From Paracoccaceae bacterium (GTDB taxonomy: Bacteria > Pseudomonadota > Alphaproteobacteria > Rhodobacterales > Rhodobacteraceae), in assembly GCA_023134935.1 (NCBI GenBank), contig JAGLUD010000498.1, positions 1 to 5,598 on the forward strand: a stretch of DNA of 5,598 nt, given 5' to 3'. The notes beneath the pieces were generated by a model. That model was not told the origin of the DNA. It did not search any database and saw only the letters and a program-made list of their open reading frames with translations. Shown in pieces: positions 1 through 5,598 of the stretch. Both the position numbers and the translations under genes were made by a program. Every line of letters begins with the position of its first letter. Within the stretch, counting starts at the first letter, position 1.

Positions 1-974
1 CGATGGGGCGTGACCTTAAGTTGTCCACGCAACGCATTGAAGGGTATCGTAACTTCGGGACCAAGCTGTGGAATGCTGCGCGCTTTGCGGAGATGAACGA
101 GTGTAAGCCGAGCACCGACTTTGACCCCTCAAAAGTCACCCAAACCGTCAACCAATGGATCGTGGGCGAGACTGCGCGGGCGCTTGAAGGCTTCGATACG
201 GCGCTGAATGCTTATCGTTTTAACGACGCCGCAAACGGGCTTTATGCCTTCGTTCGCGGGCAGGTTTGTGACTGGTATGTCGAATTTGCCAAGCCGCTTT
301 TCCAGTCCGAAGATGCGGCTGTTGTGGCGGAAACGCAGGCGACTATGGCGTGGGCGATTGACCAGTGCCTGATCCTGCTGCACCCGATTATGCCTTATAT
401 AACCGAGCAGCTTTGGAGCGATATTGCAGATCGCCCCAAGATGCTGGTCCACGCCGATTGGCCGGAATACACCAGTGCTAACCTCGCAACGCCAACTGCG
501 GATTCCGAGATGCGCTGGGTGATTAGTCTTATCGAAAGCATCCGTTCTGTTCGCGCCGAAATGCGCGTGCCAGCCGGTGCGAAAATCCCGATGGTGCAGT
601 TGCAGCTTGATGATACGGGCAAAGCGGCGCTTGAACGCAACGCGATGCTGATCCAGCGGATGGCGCGGATCGAGGATATTTCCGAGGCAAGTGATGCACC
701 TAAGGGTGCGATTACGATTGCGGTTGAGGGTGGCACGTTCTGTTTGCCTCTGGCTGATATTATCGACATCGACGCTGAGAACACGCGGCTGTCAAAGGCC
801 ATCGAAAAGCTGACGAAAGAAGCGGGAGGCATCAAAGGCAAGCTGTCGAACGAGAAGTTCACCGCCAAAGCGCCTGCTGCTGTGGTCGAGGAAAATCGCC
901 AGCGGTTGGTGTCTGCCAATGAGGAAATCGAAAAACTCGAAGCGGCGATGCAGCGTTTGGCCGATTTGGGGTGA
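1..974 (+). CDS. valS: Valyl-tRNA synthetase, C-terminal part (5' truncated by window edge)
   Basis: Cytoplasmic class I aminoacyl-tRNA synthetase that charges tRNA-Val with valine. Only the last 323 codons are present, with complete codons from base 3; the ATG there is internal, because family proteins run to roughly 900-1000 residues and the catalytic HIGH and KMSKS regions would lie upstream. The visible part opens with the highly conserved [20 protein letters not shown] segment and continues LWNAARF, which follows the KMSKS loop in ValS. The anticodon-binding domain comes next (about visible residues 40-200, including the [14 protein letters not shown] signature). The last ~70 residues, from [16 protein letters not shown] through [13 protein letters not shown], are the charged C-terminal coiled-coil arm that contacts tRNA and separates ValS from IleRS and LeuRS. 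The TGA stop is at 972-974, followed by an intrinsic terminator. This is a housekeeping gene with no obvious functional tie to the genes downstream. Confidence 0.97.
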   Translation, partial: MGRDLKLSTQRIEGYRNFGTKLWNAARFAEMNECKPSTDFDPSKVTQTVNQWIVGETARALEGFDTALNAYRFNDAANGLYAFVRGQVCDWYVEFAKPLFQSEDAAVVAETQATMAWAIDQCLILLHPIMPYITEQLWSDIADRPKMLVHADWPEYTSANLATPTADSEMRWVISLIESIRSVRAEMRVPAGAKIPMVQLQLDDTGKAALERNAMLIQRMARIEDISEASDAPKGAITIAVEGGTFCLPLADIIDIDAENTRLSKAIEKLTKEAGGIKGKLSNEKFTAKAPAAVVEENRQRLVSANEEIEKLEAAMQRLADLG

Positions 975-999
975 CGTAGCCGCGAAAGCATTGTTATCT

Positions 1000-1027
1000 A
1001 AAGGGACGCCGTTGTGCGTCCCTTTTT
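1000..1027 (+). terminator. Intrinsic (rho-independent) terminator after valS
   Basis: AAAGGGACGC (1000-1009) is the exact reverse complement of GCGTCCCTTT (1016-1025). This gives a perfect 10-bp stem with a 6-nt loop (CGTTGT), and the right arm runs into five consecutive Ts (1023-1027). It sits 25 bases past the valS stop, as expected for a factor-independent terminator. The run of Ts partly overlaps the stem, so after fraying the U tract is five long. The hairpin also covers a potential GTG start (1014) of the next gene, which argues against that start. Confidence 0.85.
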
Positions 1028-1030
1028 CAT

Positions 1031-1034
1031 GGAG
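1031..1034 (+). promoter_or_regulatory. Shine-Dalgarno GGAG that selects the GTG 1041 start
   Basis: GGAG at 1031-1034 lies 6 nt before GTG 1041, an ideal spacing. The two upstream in-frame candidates are worse: GTG 1014 lies inside the terminator hairpin, and ATG 1029 is preceded by a pyrimidine-rich stretch with no purine-rich ribosome-binding site. Confidence 0.65.
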
Positions 1035-1040
1035 CCTGTT

Positions 1041-2240
1041 GTGAGCAAACCTCTCATTGAACGTTATGATTTCATTTTGCTTTTGGGCGGCCTGTCCGCG
1101 CTGACAGCCCTGACAATCGACATCACGGCCCCGGCGACGGGCGTGATTGCGCGCGACCTGTCGGTGGCCGAAAGCCTCGGTTCGATGATCGTTGGCGTTT
1201 ACTTTTTGGCGTACGGTGTCGGGCAGTTGTTTTGGGGGCTGTTGTCGGACGCCTTCGGGCGTAAAAAGGTGCTGTTGATCAGTTTGGCACTGTTTGCGGC
1301 GGCATCAATCGGTGCAGCGATGGCGACGGATTTCTGGATGTTGATCGGATTTAGGGCGGCGCAAGGCTTGTCCGCAGGCGCGCCGGTGATTGCCCGCGCG
1401 ATAGTGCGTGATATTGGAAGCGGTGTCGTGGCTGCGAAATTGTTGGCGGTTTTGATGGCGGTGATGGCCATCGCGCCAATGATTGCGCCGATAATGGGAG
1501 CGGGGCTTCTGGTGTTGTTCTCCTGGCGGGCGATCTTTGTGTTTCTGGCGCTATTCGGTATCGCGTTGCTGTTACTTTCAGCGTTCAACGCCAAGGAAAC
1601 AGTTAAAGAAACTCGACCCGAGCGCTTTAGTATCGGGTTCGTTATTCACGCCTTTGGATATCTCTTTCGGCAACGGGATTTTCTTGTGGGCATGGGCGTT
1701 TCCAGCCTGACGTTTGGTGGCTACGCCAGCATCCTATCGCTTGGCGCGGTGGTGGTAGAGCAGACTTATGATCTTGCTCCGTCAGCGTTCGGGGCAATTT
1801 TTGCCATTGGTGCGATATTTATTTTGGGTGGAACCGTAACCGTACGCGTATTGGTCGGGCGCATCGGTTTGCGTAATATCGGGGTGCTGGCGGTTTCGAT
1901 CCTAGGGATTGCAACCGTCGTTCATGCCGTTTTGTTTTTCATGGAGCCGACGTTGAACGTTTTCTGGGGCGCGGTTTGTATTTATATGCTGGCTTTTGGC
2001 TTGATTTTACCCTCGGCACAGGCTGTTGCGATGGAGCCGGCAGGGGATATGCCGGGGTTCGCATCCTCGGTTCTGGGGTCTATGTTGATGGTCGCAGGGG
2101 CGTTGGGAGCGTTGGTTGCGGGCGCGTTGCTTGATGAAAGCCACGTGGCAATTAGCGGAACGATGGCGATTTTTGGCACGCTTGCAGTTGCTTGTTTTAT
2201 CGCCGCCCGCCTTTATGATCGAGAAAAAGCGAAAGGGTAG
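1041..2240 (+). CDS. MFS transporter, Bcr/CflA-like (DHA1 family)
   Basis: Inner-membrane major facilitator protein of 399 residues from GTG 1041, a normal length for Bcr/CflA proteins with 12 membrane helices. The longest in-frame reading starts at GTG 1014. Helix 1 carries an Asp (D27) in LTIDITAP, common in this clade. Motif A is GLLSDAFGRKK (66-76, with D70, R74 and K75) in the loop between helices 2 and 3. A RAAQG motif (105-109) marks helix 4. The stretch APMIAPIMGAGLL followed by SWRAIF matches the helix 5 region of Bcr/CflA transporters. A hydrophilic central loop (about 185-200, AKETVKETRPERF) joins the two six-helix halves. Only 4 nt separate it from the aminotransferase gene, so it is likely co-transcribed with puuE. 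Named relatives (Bcr, CflA, FloR) export drugs by proton antiport. The context suggests instead a purine- or ureide-related substrate, but direction and substrate cannot be read from the sequence. The family call is firm; the substrate is unknown. Confidence 0.9.
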   Translation: MSKPLIERYDFILLLGGLSALTALTIDITAPATGVIARDLSVAESLGSMIVGVYFLAYGVGQLFWGLLSDAFGRKKVLLISLALFAAASIGAAMATDFWMLIGFRAAQGLSAGAPVIARAIVRDIGSGVVAAKLLAVLMAVMAIAPMIAPIMGAGLLVLFSWRAIFVFLALFGIALLLLSAFNAKETVKETRPERFSIGFVIHAFGYLFRQRDFLVGMGVSSLTFGGYASILSLGAVVVEQTYDLAPSAFGAIFAIGAIFILGGTVTVRVLVGRIGLRNIGVLAVSILGIATVVHAVLFFMEPTLNVFWGAVCIYMLAFGLILPSAQAVAMEPAGDMPGFASSVLGSMLMVAGALGALVAGALLDESHVAISGTMAIFGTLAVACFIAARLYDREKAKG

Positions 2241-2244
2241 AGAT

Positions 2245-3348
2245 ATGACAGCGCCGAGATATACCAAACTTGTGGCAAGCTTGCCATCGACCGTTCCTTT
2301 CGTTGGCCCAGAAACGCAGGAGCGTGCACGAGGGTTGAAATTTGCCGCGCGACTTGGCGCGAACGAGAATGTTTTTGGACCATCCCCGAAAGCGATAGCC
2401 GCGATGCAGGCGGCAGTGCCAGATGTTTGGATGTACGGTGATCCGGAGAACCACGACCTAAAACGGGCGCTTGCGGCGTTTCACGGCATTAAGCCCGAAA
2501 ACATTGTGGTTGGTGCGGGGATTGACGGATTGCTCGGCTCGCTTAGCCGGATGTTGGTTGGGGGTGAGACGCCAGTTGTAACCTCGCTCGGTGCGTATCC
2601 GACATTTAATTTTCATGTGGCTGGGTATGGTGGTGCGCTGCATACCGTTCCTTACCAAGGTGATTTCGAAGACCCATCAGCGTTGCTAGATAAGGCGCGG
2701 GAAGTCGATGCCGCGCTTATGTATTTCGCTAACCCCGATAATCCGATGGGGACATGGCATGATGCGGATGCGATGCAGGAAATGATCGATAATGTGCCCG
2801 ACGGCACGGTCCTTTGTCTGGACGAGGCGTATCTTGAGTTCGCGCCAGAAGGCACGGCACCTGCATTAGATACCGACAACAGAAATGTTATCCGTATGCG
2901 GACGTTTTCCAAGGCTTACGGTATGGCTGGCGCGCGTGTCGGTTATGCAATCGGGCATGCGGATTTGATTAATTCGTTCAATAAGGTGCGAAACCATTTC
3001 GGGATGAATCGCGCCTCGCAAGCTGGGGCATTGGCAGCGCTTGAGGATCAACAATATCTAGCACAGACTTTGGCGGATATTGCGGATTCTAAACAGCGGA
3101 TTGGGACGATTGTTCGTAAATACGGTTTTGAGCCGATCCCGTCAGCGACCAATTTCGTGACAATAGACTGCGGTAAAGACGGGGATTACGCCCGTGCGCT
3201 TGTCGCCGCATTGATCGCGCAAAACATATTTGTGCGAATGCCTTTCGTTGCCCCGCAGGACCGTTGTATCCGTGTATCCGCTGGCCGCCCGCAAGATATT
3301 GACCTGTTTGAGGTGGCACTTCCGCTAGCTTTGGAGACTTTGAAATGA
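2245..3348 (+). CDS. HisC-like PLP-dependent aminotransferase (class I/II, fold type I)
   Basis: Predicted cytoplasmic enzyme of 367 residues that moves an amino group through pyridoxal phosphate. Fold-type-I landmarks appear in order: LGANENVFGPSP (N-terminal substrate segment), YGDPENHDLKRALA, a GAGIDGLL phosphate-cup segment (D94), AYP (Y118), NPDNPMG (163-169, N166 being the usual PLP-ring Asn), DEAYLEF (D193, Y196), and SKAYG with Schiff-base lysine K223. Near the C terminus are NIFVR (R331) and CIRVSAGR (R343, the likely carboxylate-binding Arg). This pattern is closest to histidinol-phosphate aminotransferase and its paralogues. ATG 2245 is preferred: AAGGG (2233-2237) lies 7 nt upstream, the protein opens like relatives, and an alternative start at 2116 would overlap the transporter gene by 125 bases. 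Its stop overlaps the puuE start (ATGA), implying translational coupling. No other histidine genes are nearby, so a role in ureide, glyoxylate or amino-acid metabolism is possible. The substrate is not determined by sequence, so hisC is not assigned. Confidence 0.88.
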   Translation: MTAPRYTKLVASLPSTVPFVGPETQERARGLKFAARLGANENVFGPSPKAIAAMQAAVPDVWMYGDPENHDLKRALAAFHGIKPENIVVGAGIDGLLGSLSRMLVGGETPVVTSLGAYPTFNFHVAGYGGALHTVPYQGDFEDPSALLDKAREVDAALMYFANPDNPMGTWHDADAMQEMIDNVPDGTVLCLDEAYLEFAPEGTAPALDTDNRNVIRMRTFSKAYGMAGARVGYAIGHADLINSFNKVRNHFGMNRASQAGALAALEDQQYLAQTLADIADSKQRIGTIVRKYGFEPIPSATNFVTIDCGKDGDYARALVAALIAQNIFVRMPFVAPQDRCIRVSAGRPQDIDLFEVALPLALETLK

Positions 3349-4238
3349 CCGACTATCCGCGCGATATGATTGGATATGGTGCATCCGCGCCGGAGGCCCA
3401 TTGGCCGAACGATGCCCGTATCGCGGTGCAATTCGTGATCAACTACGAGGAGGGTGGCGAGAATAACATCCTTCACGGTGATGCCGCGTCCGAAGCGTTT
3501 TTATCCGAAATTGTTGGCGCAGCTGCGTGGCCCGGACAGCGCCATATGAATATGGAGTCGATCTATGAATATGGATCGCGTGCAGGGTTTTGGCGTCTGC
3601 ACCGGATGTTTACAGGTCGCGATATTCCGGTGACGGTATTCGGTGTTGCAATGGCGCTGGAACGCAATCCGGATGTTGTCGCCGCCATGAATGCAGCTGG
3701 ATGGGAGATTGCCAGCCACGGTTATAAATGGATTGATTACAAGGATGTACCGATCGGGGTTGAACGTGAACATATCGCCGAGGCGATCCGTATTCACACA
3801 GAGGTGACAGGGCAGAAACCGGTGGGAATGTATCAAGGGCGCTCGTCTGAAAATACGCATAATCTAACGATGGAGGCGGGGTTTGCCTATTCCGCCGACA
3901 CATATGCCGATGATATTCCCTATTATATCGACGGTCCTGATGGGCCGTTCTTGATGGTTCCCTATACGTTGGATGCCAATGACATGCGCTTTGCCTCGCC
4001 GCAGGGTTTCAACTCAGGTGATCAGTTTTTCAGCTACCTGAAGGACAGTTTCGACGTTCTATATGAGGAAGGCGGGCGGATGATGTCTGTCGGTTTGCAC
4101 TGCCGTTTGGTCGGTCGTCCTGGGCGCGCGGCATCTTTGGCGAGGTTCCTCGATTATGTGCAGGGGCATAAGGATGTTTGGCTGACGACGCGCGAGGATA
4201 TCGCGAAGCATTGGCGCGCGGAACACCCTCCGGTTTAG
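3345..4238 (+). CDS. puuE: Allantoinase, PuuE type (NodB/polysaccharide-deacetylase fold, metal-independent)
   Basis: Cytoplasmic hydrolase that opens the hydantoin ring of allantoin to give allantoate in purine degradation. It is 297 residues, close to the usual ~300-310 for PuuE. Strong family signatures are NYEEGGENNILHGDAASEAF (from residue 33), PGQRHMNMESIYEYGSRAGF (from 63), ASHGYKWIDY (123-132), GMYQGRSSENTH, and GLHCRLVGRPGR (250-261). In metal-dependent NodB deacetylases the first motif is TFDD and the second is H-x3-H. Here they read NYEE and H125-G-Y-K-W129, so the usual zinc ligands are missing, as known for cofactor-independent PuuE allantoinases. ATG 3345 overlaps the preceding stop, with GGAGA (3333-3337) 7 nt upstream. 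It is unrelated to the metal-dependent amidohydrolase allantoinase AllB. Together with the downstream genes it fixes the cluster as ureide catabolism. A polysaccharide deacetylase function is unlikely given these motifs. Confidence 0.95.
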   Translation: MTDYPRDMIGYGASAPEAHWPNDARIAVQFVINYEEGGENNILHGDAASEAFLSEIVGAAAWPGQRHMNMESIYEYGSRAGFWRLHRMFTGRDIPVTVFGVAMALERNPDVVAAMNAAGWEIASHGYKWIDYKDVPIGVEREHIAEAIRIHTEVTGQKPVGMYQGRSSENTHNLTMEAGFAYSADTYADDIPYYIDGPDGPFLMVPYTLDANDMRFASPQGFNSGDQFFSYLKDSFDVLYEEGGRMMSVGLHCRLVGRPGRAASLARFLDYVQGHKDVWLTTREDIAKHWRAEHPPV

Positions 4239-4245
4239 TCCGTTT

Positions 4246-4274
4246 TTGATAAACTGTTTCAACGCAAACAATAA
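4246..4274 (+). promoter_or_regulatory. Imperfect palindrome overlapping a weak promoter-like element upstream of allE
   Basis: TTGATAAACTGTTTCAA (4246-4262) is an imperfect palindrome: the outer TTGA/TCAA arms match fully, and 6 of 8 base pairs match overall around C4254. Its left end, TTGATA, is one mismatch from a consensus -35 box. A possible -10, AACAAT (4267-4272, 4 of 6), follows after a short 15-bp spacer. The position, just past the puuE stop and about 70-90 nt before the allE start, fits an operator-promoter for the second gene block. The spacer is short and the -10 is weak, so this is a candidate only. Confidence 0.25.
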
Positions 4275-4275
4275 G

Positions 4276-4311
4276 GGTCAACAGGTTGGTTCCGATGTAA
4301 GATTGGTCAAC
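4276..4311 (+). repeat. Repeated heptamer GGTCAAC, possible regulator half-sites
   Basis: GGTCAAC occurs at 4276-4282 and again at 4305-4311, 29 bp apart in the same orientation, roughly three helical turns. TTGGT also occurs twice, at 4286-4290 and 4303-4307. The copies lie in the only sizeable gap between the two ureide blocks, upstream of the allE ribosome-binding site. A pair of identical half-sites on about one DNA face is what a transcription factor dimer or tetramer could use. Seven-base matches in a 96-base gap can also arise by chance. Confidence 0.25.
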
Positions 4312-4323
4312 TCAATTTATGAT

Positions 4324-4328
4324 GGGGA
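4324..4328 (+). promoter_or_regulatory. Shine-Dalgarno GGGGA that selects the GTG 4335 start
   Basis: GGGGA (4324-4328) ends 6 nt before GTG 4335, a standard spacing. The in-frame TTG at 4329 would directly abut this element and leave no room for the ribosome. The ATGs at 4319 and 4322 are out of frame with the gene. Confidence 0.65.
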
Positions 4329-4334
4329 TTGTTC

Positions 4335-5159
4335 GTGACTAAAGACATGTATTATGCGCCAAAAGGCGGGCTTCCTTCGCAAAACGATATGTTAACGGGG
4401 CAGGCGGTATTTACGGACGCTTATGCGGTTATCCCTAAGGGTGTGATGACCGATATTGTGACCAGTAACTTGCCGTTCTGGGATAACACACGAGCGTGGA
4501 TAATCGCGCGGCCATTGTCTGGTTTTGCTGAAACTTTCGCGCAATATATTGTTGAGGTTTCACCCGGTGGGGGCAGTACACAGCCCGAACCAGACGTTGA
4601 TGCCGAGGCGGTATTGTTTGTCGTCTCCGGTACGATTGAACTGGAACTGGATGGATCGAAGCACGTGATGGAAGATGGGGGCTATGCCTTCATTCCCCCA
4701 CGCGCGAAGTGGGGCGTTAAGAACAATTCAAGCGCGCCTGCAACATTCCACTGGATTCGCAAATCGTATGAAGCTGTCGATGGGATCGATTACCCTGAAG
4801 CATTTGTGACAAATGACAAAGACGAAACACCCGTCGCTATGCCCGAAACGAACGGTGCTTGGGCAACGACGCGGTTCGCTGACCCCAGCGATATGCGCCA
4901 CGACATGCACGTCAATATAGTGACGTTCAAACCGGGTGGGATTATTCCGTTTATGGAGACTCACGTGATGGAGCATGGGTTGTATGTTTTGCAGGGCAAG
5001 GCAGCCTATAAATTGAACAATGACTGGGTTGAAGTAGAGGCCGGCGATTTCATGTGGCTACGCGCATTTTGCCCGCAGGCGTGTTATGCGGCTGGAAATG
5101 AAGATTTCCGATATCTTCTTTATAAAGATGTAAACCGTCATCCGAAGTTAAAATTATGA
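4335..5159 (+). CDS. allE: (S)-ureidoglycine aminohydrolase (bicupin, AllE/YlbA/UGHY family)
   Basis: Cytoplasmic Mn2+-dependent enzyme that hydrolyses (S)-ureidoglycine to (S)-ureidoglycolate and ammonia, fixing the stereochemistry for AllA. It is 274 residues from GTG 4335 and consists of two cupin domains. The N-terminal cupin (about 65-140) includes AVLFVVSGTIELELDG and GGYAFIPPRAKWGVKN. The catalytic C-terminal cupin (about 185-265) carries the metal site E208-T-H210 and H214, then Q248 in FCPQACYA and Y260/K264 in RYLLYKDVNR. The spacings (E to Q 40, Q to K 16) equal those I recall for the plant enzyme's ligands E235, H237, H241, Q275 and K291, strong support for an active protein. The stop overlaps the allA start by ATGA, so the two consecutive enzymes are translationally coupled. 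Some databases label this family bifunctional allantoicase/aminohydrolase; the aminohydrolase activity is the established one. Confidence 0.95.
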   Translation: MTKDMYYAPKGGLPSQNDMLTGQAVFTDAYAVIPKGVMTDIVTSNLPFWDNTRAWIIARPLSGFAETFAQYIVEVSPGGGSTQPEPDVDAEAVLFVVSGTIELELDGSKHVMEDGGYAFIPPRAKWGVKNNSSAPATFHWIRKSYEAVDGIDYPEAFVTNDKDETPVAMPETNGAWATTRFADPSDMRHDMHVNIVTFKPGGIIPFMETHVMEHGLYVLQGKAAYKLNNDWVEVEAGDFMWLRAFCPQACYAAGNEDFRYLLYKDVNRHPKLKL

Positions 5160-5598
5160 TTAAAGTCGAGCCTTTAACCCCGCAGGCTTTTGCTCCATTT
5201 GGCACAGTAATAGAGGCGGATCCATCCACTGCCGTCGAGATTAACACCGGTTACACGACTCGGTTCCACGCGTTGGCTGAGGCTGCCGTTGGTGATGGGC
5301 AAGCGATCATCTCGATTTTTCGCGGTCGCCCGCGTGAATTAGACATCGCGATGTTGGAGCGTCACCCGCTTGGCTCGCAGGCATTCGTTCCCCTTGGTGG
5401 AAAGCCTTGGTTGGCGGTTGTCGCTGACAGCCCTGATTTGGCGAAATGCCGTGCGTTTCATTGCCAAGGAAACCAAGGGCTACAATATGATGTTAACGTC
5501 TGGCATCACCCGTTGTTGGTGTTGGGCGACGCGCAGGATTTCCTGATCGTAGATAGGGCAGGGGAAGGTAACAATCTGGAGGAAGTTTTTTTCGACTC
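5156..5598 (+). CDS. allA: Ureidoglycolate lyase (3' truncated by window edge)
   Basis: Predicted cytoplasmic lyase that splits (S)-ureidoglycolate into glyoxylate and urea, the last step of allantoin breakdown. From ATG 5156, 147 complete codons are visible with no stop; E. coli AllA is about 160 residues, so only some 15 C-terminal residues should be missing. Landmarks match AllA closely: an N-terminal PLTPQAFAPFGTVIE, then INTGYTTRFH, LERHPLGSQAFVPLGG (from about 67), NVWHHPLL (114-121) and FLIVDR (ending at R134). These lie in the same order and spacing as in the E. coli protein. The start codon shares ATGA with the allE stop. The upstream Shine-Dalgarno is weak (GAAG, 5144-5147), so translation probably depends on ribosomes finishing allE. 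The urea product implies a urease or other urea-using enzyme elsewhere. Confidence 0.95.
   Translation, partial: MIKVEPLTPQAFAPFGTVIEADPSTAVEINTGYTTRFHALAEAAVGDGQAIISIFRGRPRELDIAMLERHPLGSQAFVPLGGKPWLAVVADSPDLAKCRAFHCQGNQGLQYDVNVWHHPLLVLGDAQDFLIVDRAGEGNNLEEVFFD

Noticed and set aside
395..991. Minus-strand open frame of 198 codons opposite valS
   Set aside because: It is a shadow of valS: the + strand frame encodes clear ValS anticodon-binding and coiled-coil segments, while the antisense product is Ser/Ala/Arg-rich with no recognisable domain.
2116..2244. N-terminal extension of the aminotransferase by 43 codons
   Set aside because: It overlaps the transporter coding region, reads as basic out-of-frame sequence unlike the family N terminus, and ATG 2245 has a proper ribosome-binding site.
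3501..3903. Overlapping minus-strand open frames opposite puuE
   Set aside because: Both lie wholly within the strongly conserved puuE frame and have no recognisable motifs; Cys/His-rich composition arises from the complementary codons.
4246..4259. FNR/FnrL-type box at TTGATAAACTGTTT
   Set aside because: The FNR consensus needs TTGAT-N4-ATCAA; after four bases the right arm here is TGTTT, and the symmetrical TCAA arm falls at a different spacing.
4239..4275. Intrinsic terminator after puuE
   Set aside because: Only 4-bp stems (for example GTTT/AAAC) can be drawn and there is no downstream T run, so a factor-independent terminator is not supported and readthrough into allE is possible.
1..5598. 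Mobile elements, CRISPR arrays, tRNA or rRNA genes, or phage/defence modules
   Set aside because: No transposase, integrase, repeat-spacer pattern, terminal inverted repeats or RNA gene was seen, and nearly all bases are accounted for by six metabolic or housekeeping genes on one strand.

Overview
The window looks like ordinary chromosome of an alphaproteobacterium, most likely a Rhodobacterales (Roseobacter-group) member. The basis is the style of the protein sequences, the moderate GC content by eye, the frequent GTG starts and the gene set. This placement is an inference from sequence character, not from a database search. All six genes are on the + strand and are tightly packed; none is disrupted.

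Layout. Bases 1-974 hold the 3' third of valS (valyl-tRNA synthetase), closed by a strong intrinsic terminator (about 1000-1027). A three-gene block follows: a Bcr/CflA-like MFS transporter (best start GTG 1041, to 2240), a HisC-like class I/II PLP aminotransferase (2245-3348) and a cofactor-independent allantoinase, puuE (3345-4238). The spacings are 4 nt and a 4-nt ATGA overlap, so the block is very probably one transcript. A 96-nt gap (4239-4334) contains an imperfect palindrome, a weak promoter-like element and a repeated heptamer. It precedes a second block: (S)-ureidoglycine aminohydrolase (allE/UGHY, best start GTG 4335, to 5159) and ureidoglycolate lyase (allA, 5156 to the window end, truncated), again with an ATGA overlap.

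Function. The four or five genes after valS form part of a purine/ureide catabolic cluster. PuuE opens allantoin to allantoate. An allantoate amidohydrolase, not in this window, would make (S)-ureidoglycine. AllE hydrolyses that to (S)-ureidoglycolate plus ammonia, and AllA splits ureidoglycolate into glyoxylate and urea. The pathway would supply nitrogen from purines. The less explained members are the MFS transporter and the HisC-like aminotransferase, whose placement directly before puuE suggests roles in ureide transport and in amino-group or glyoxylate handling. These two are the main points of interest. No mobile element, CRISPR array, RNA gene or unknown defence-like system is visible.
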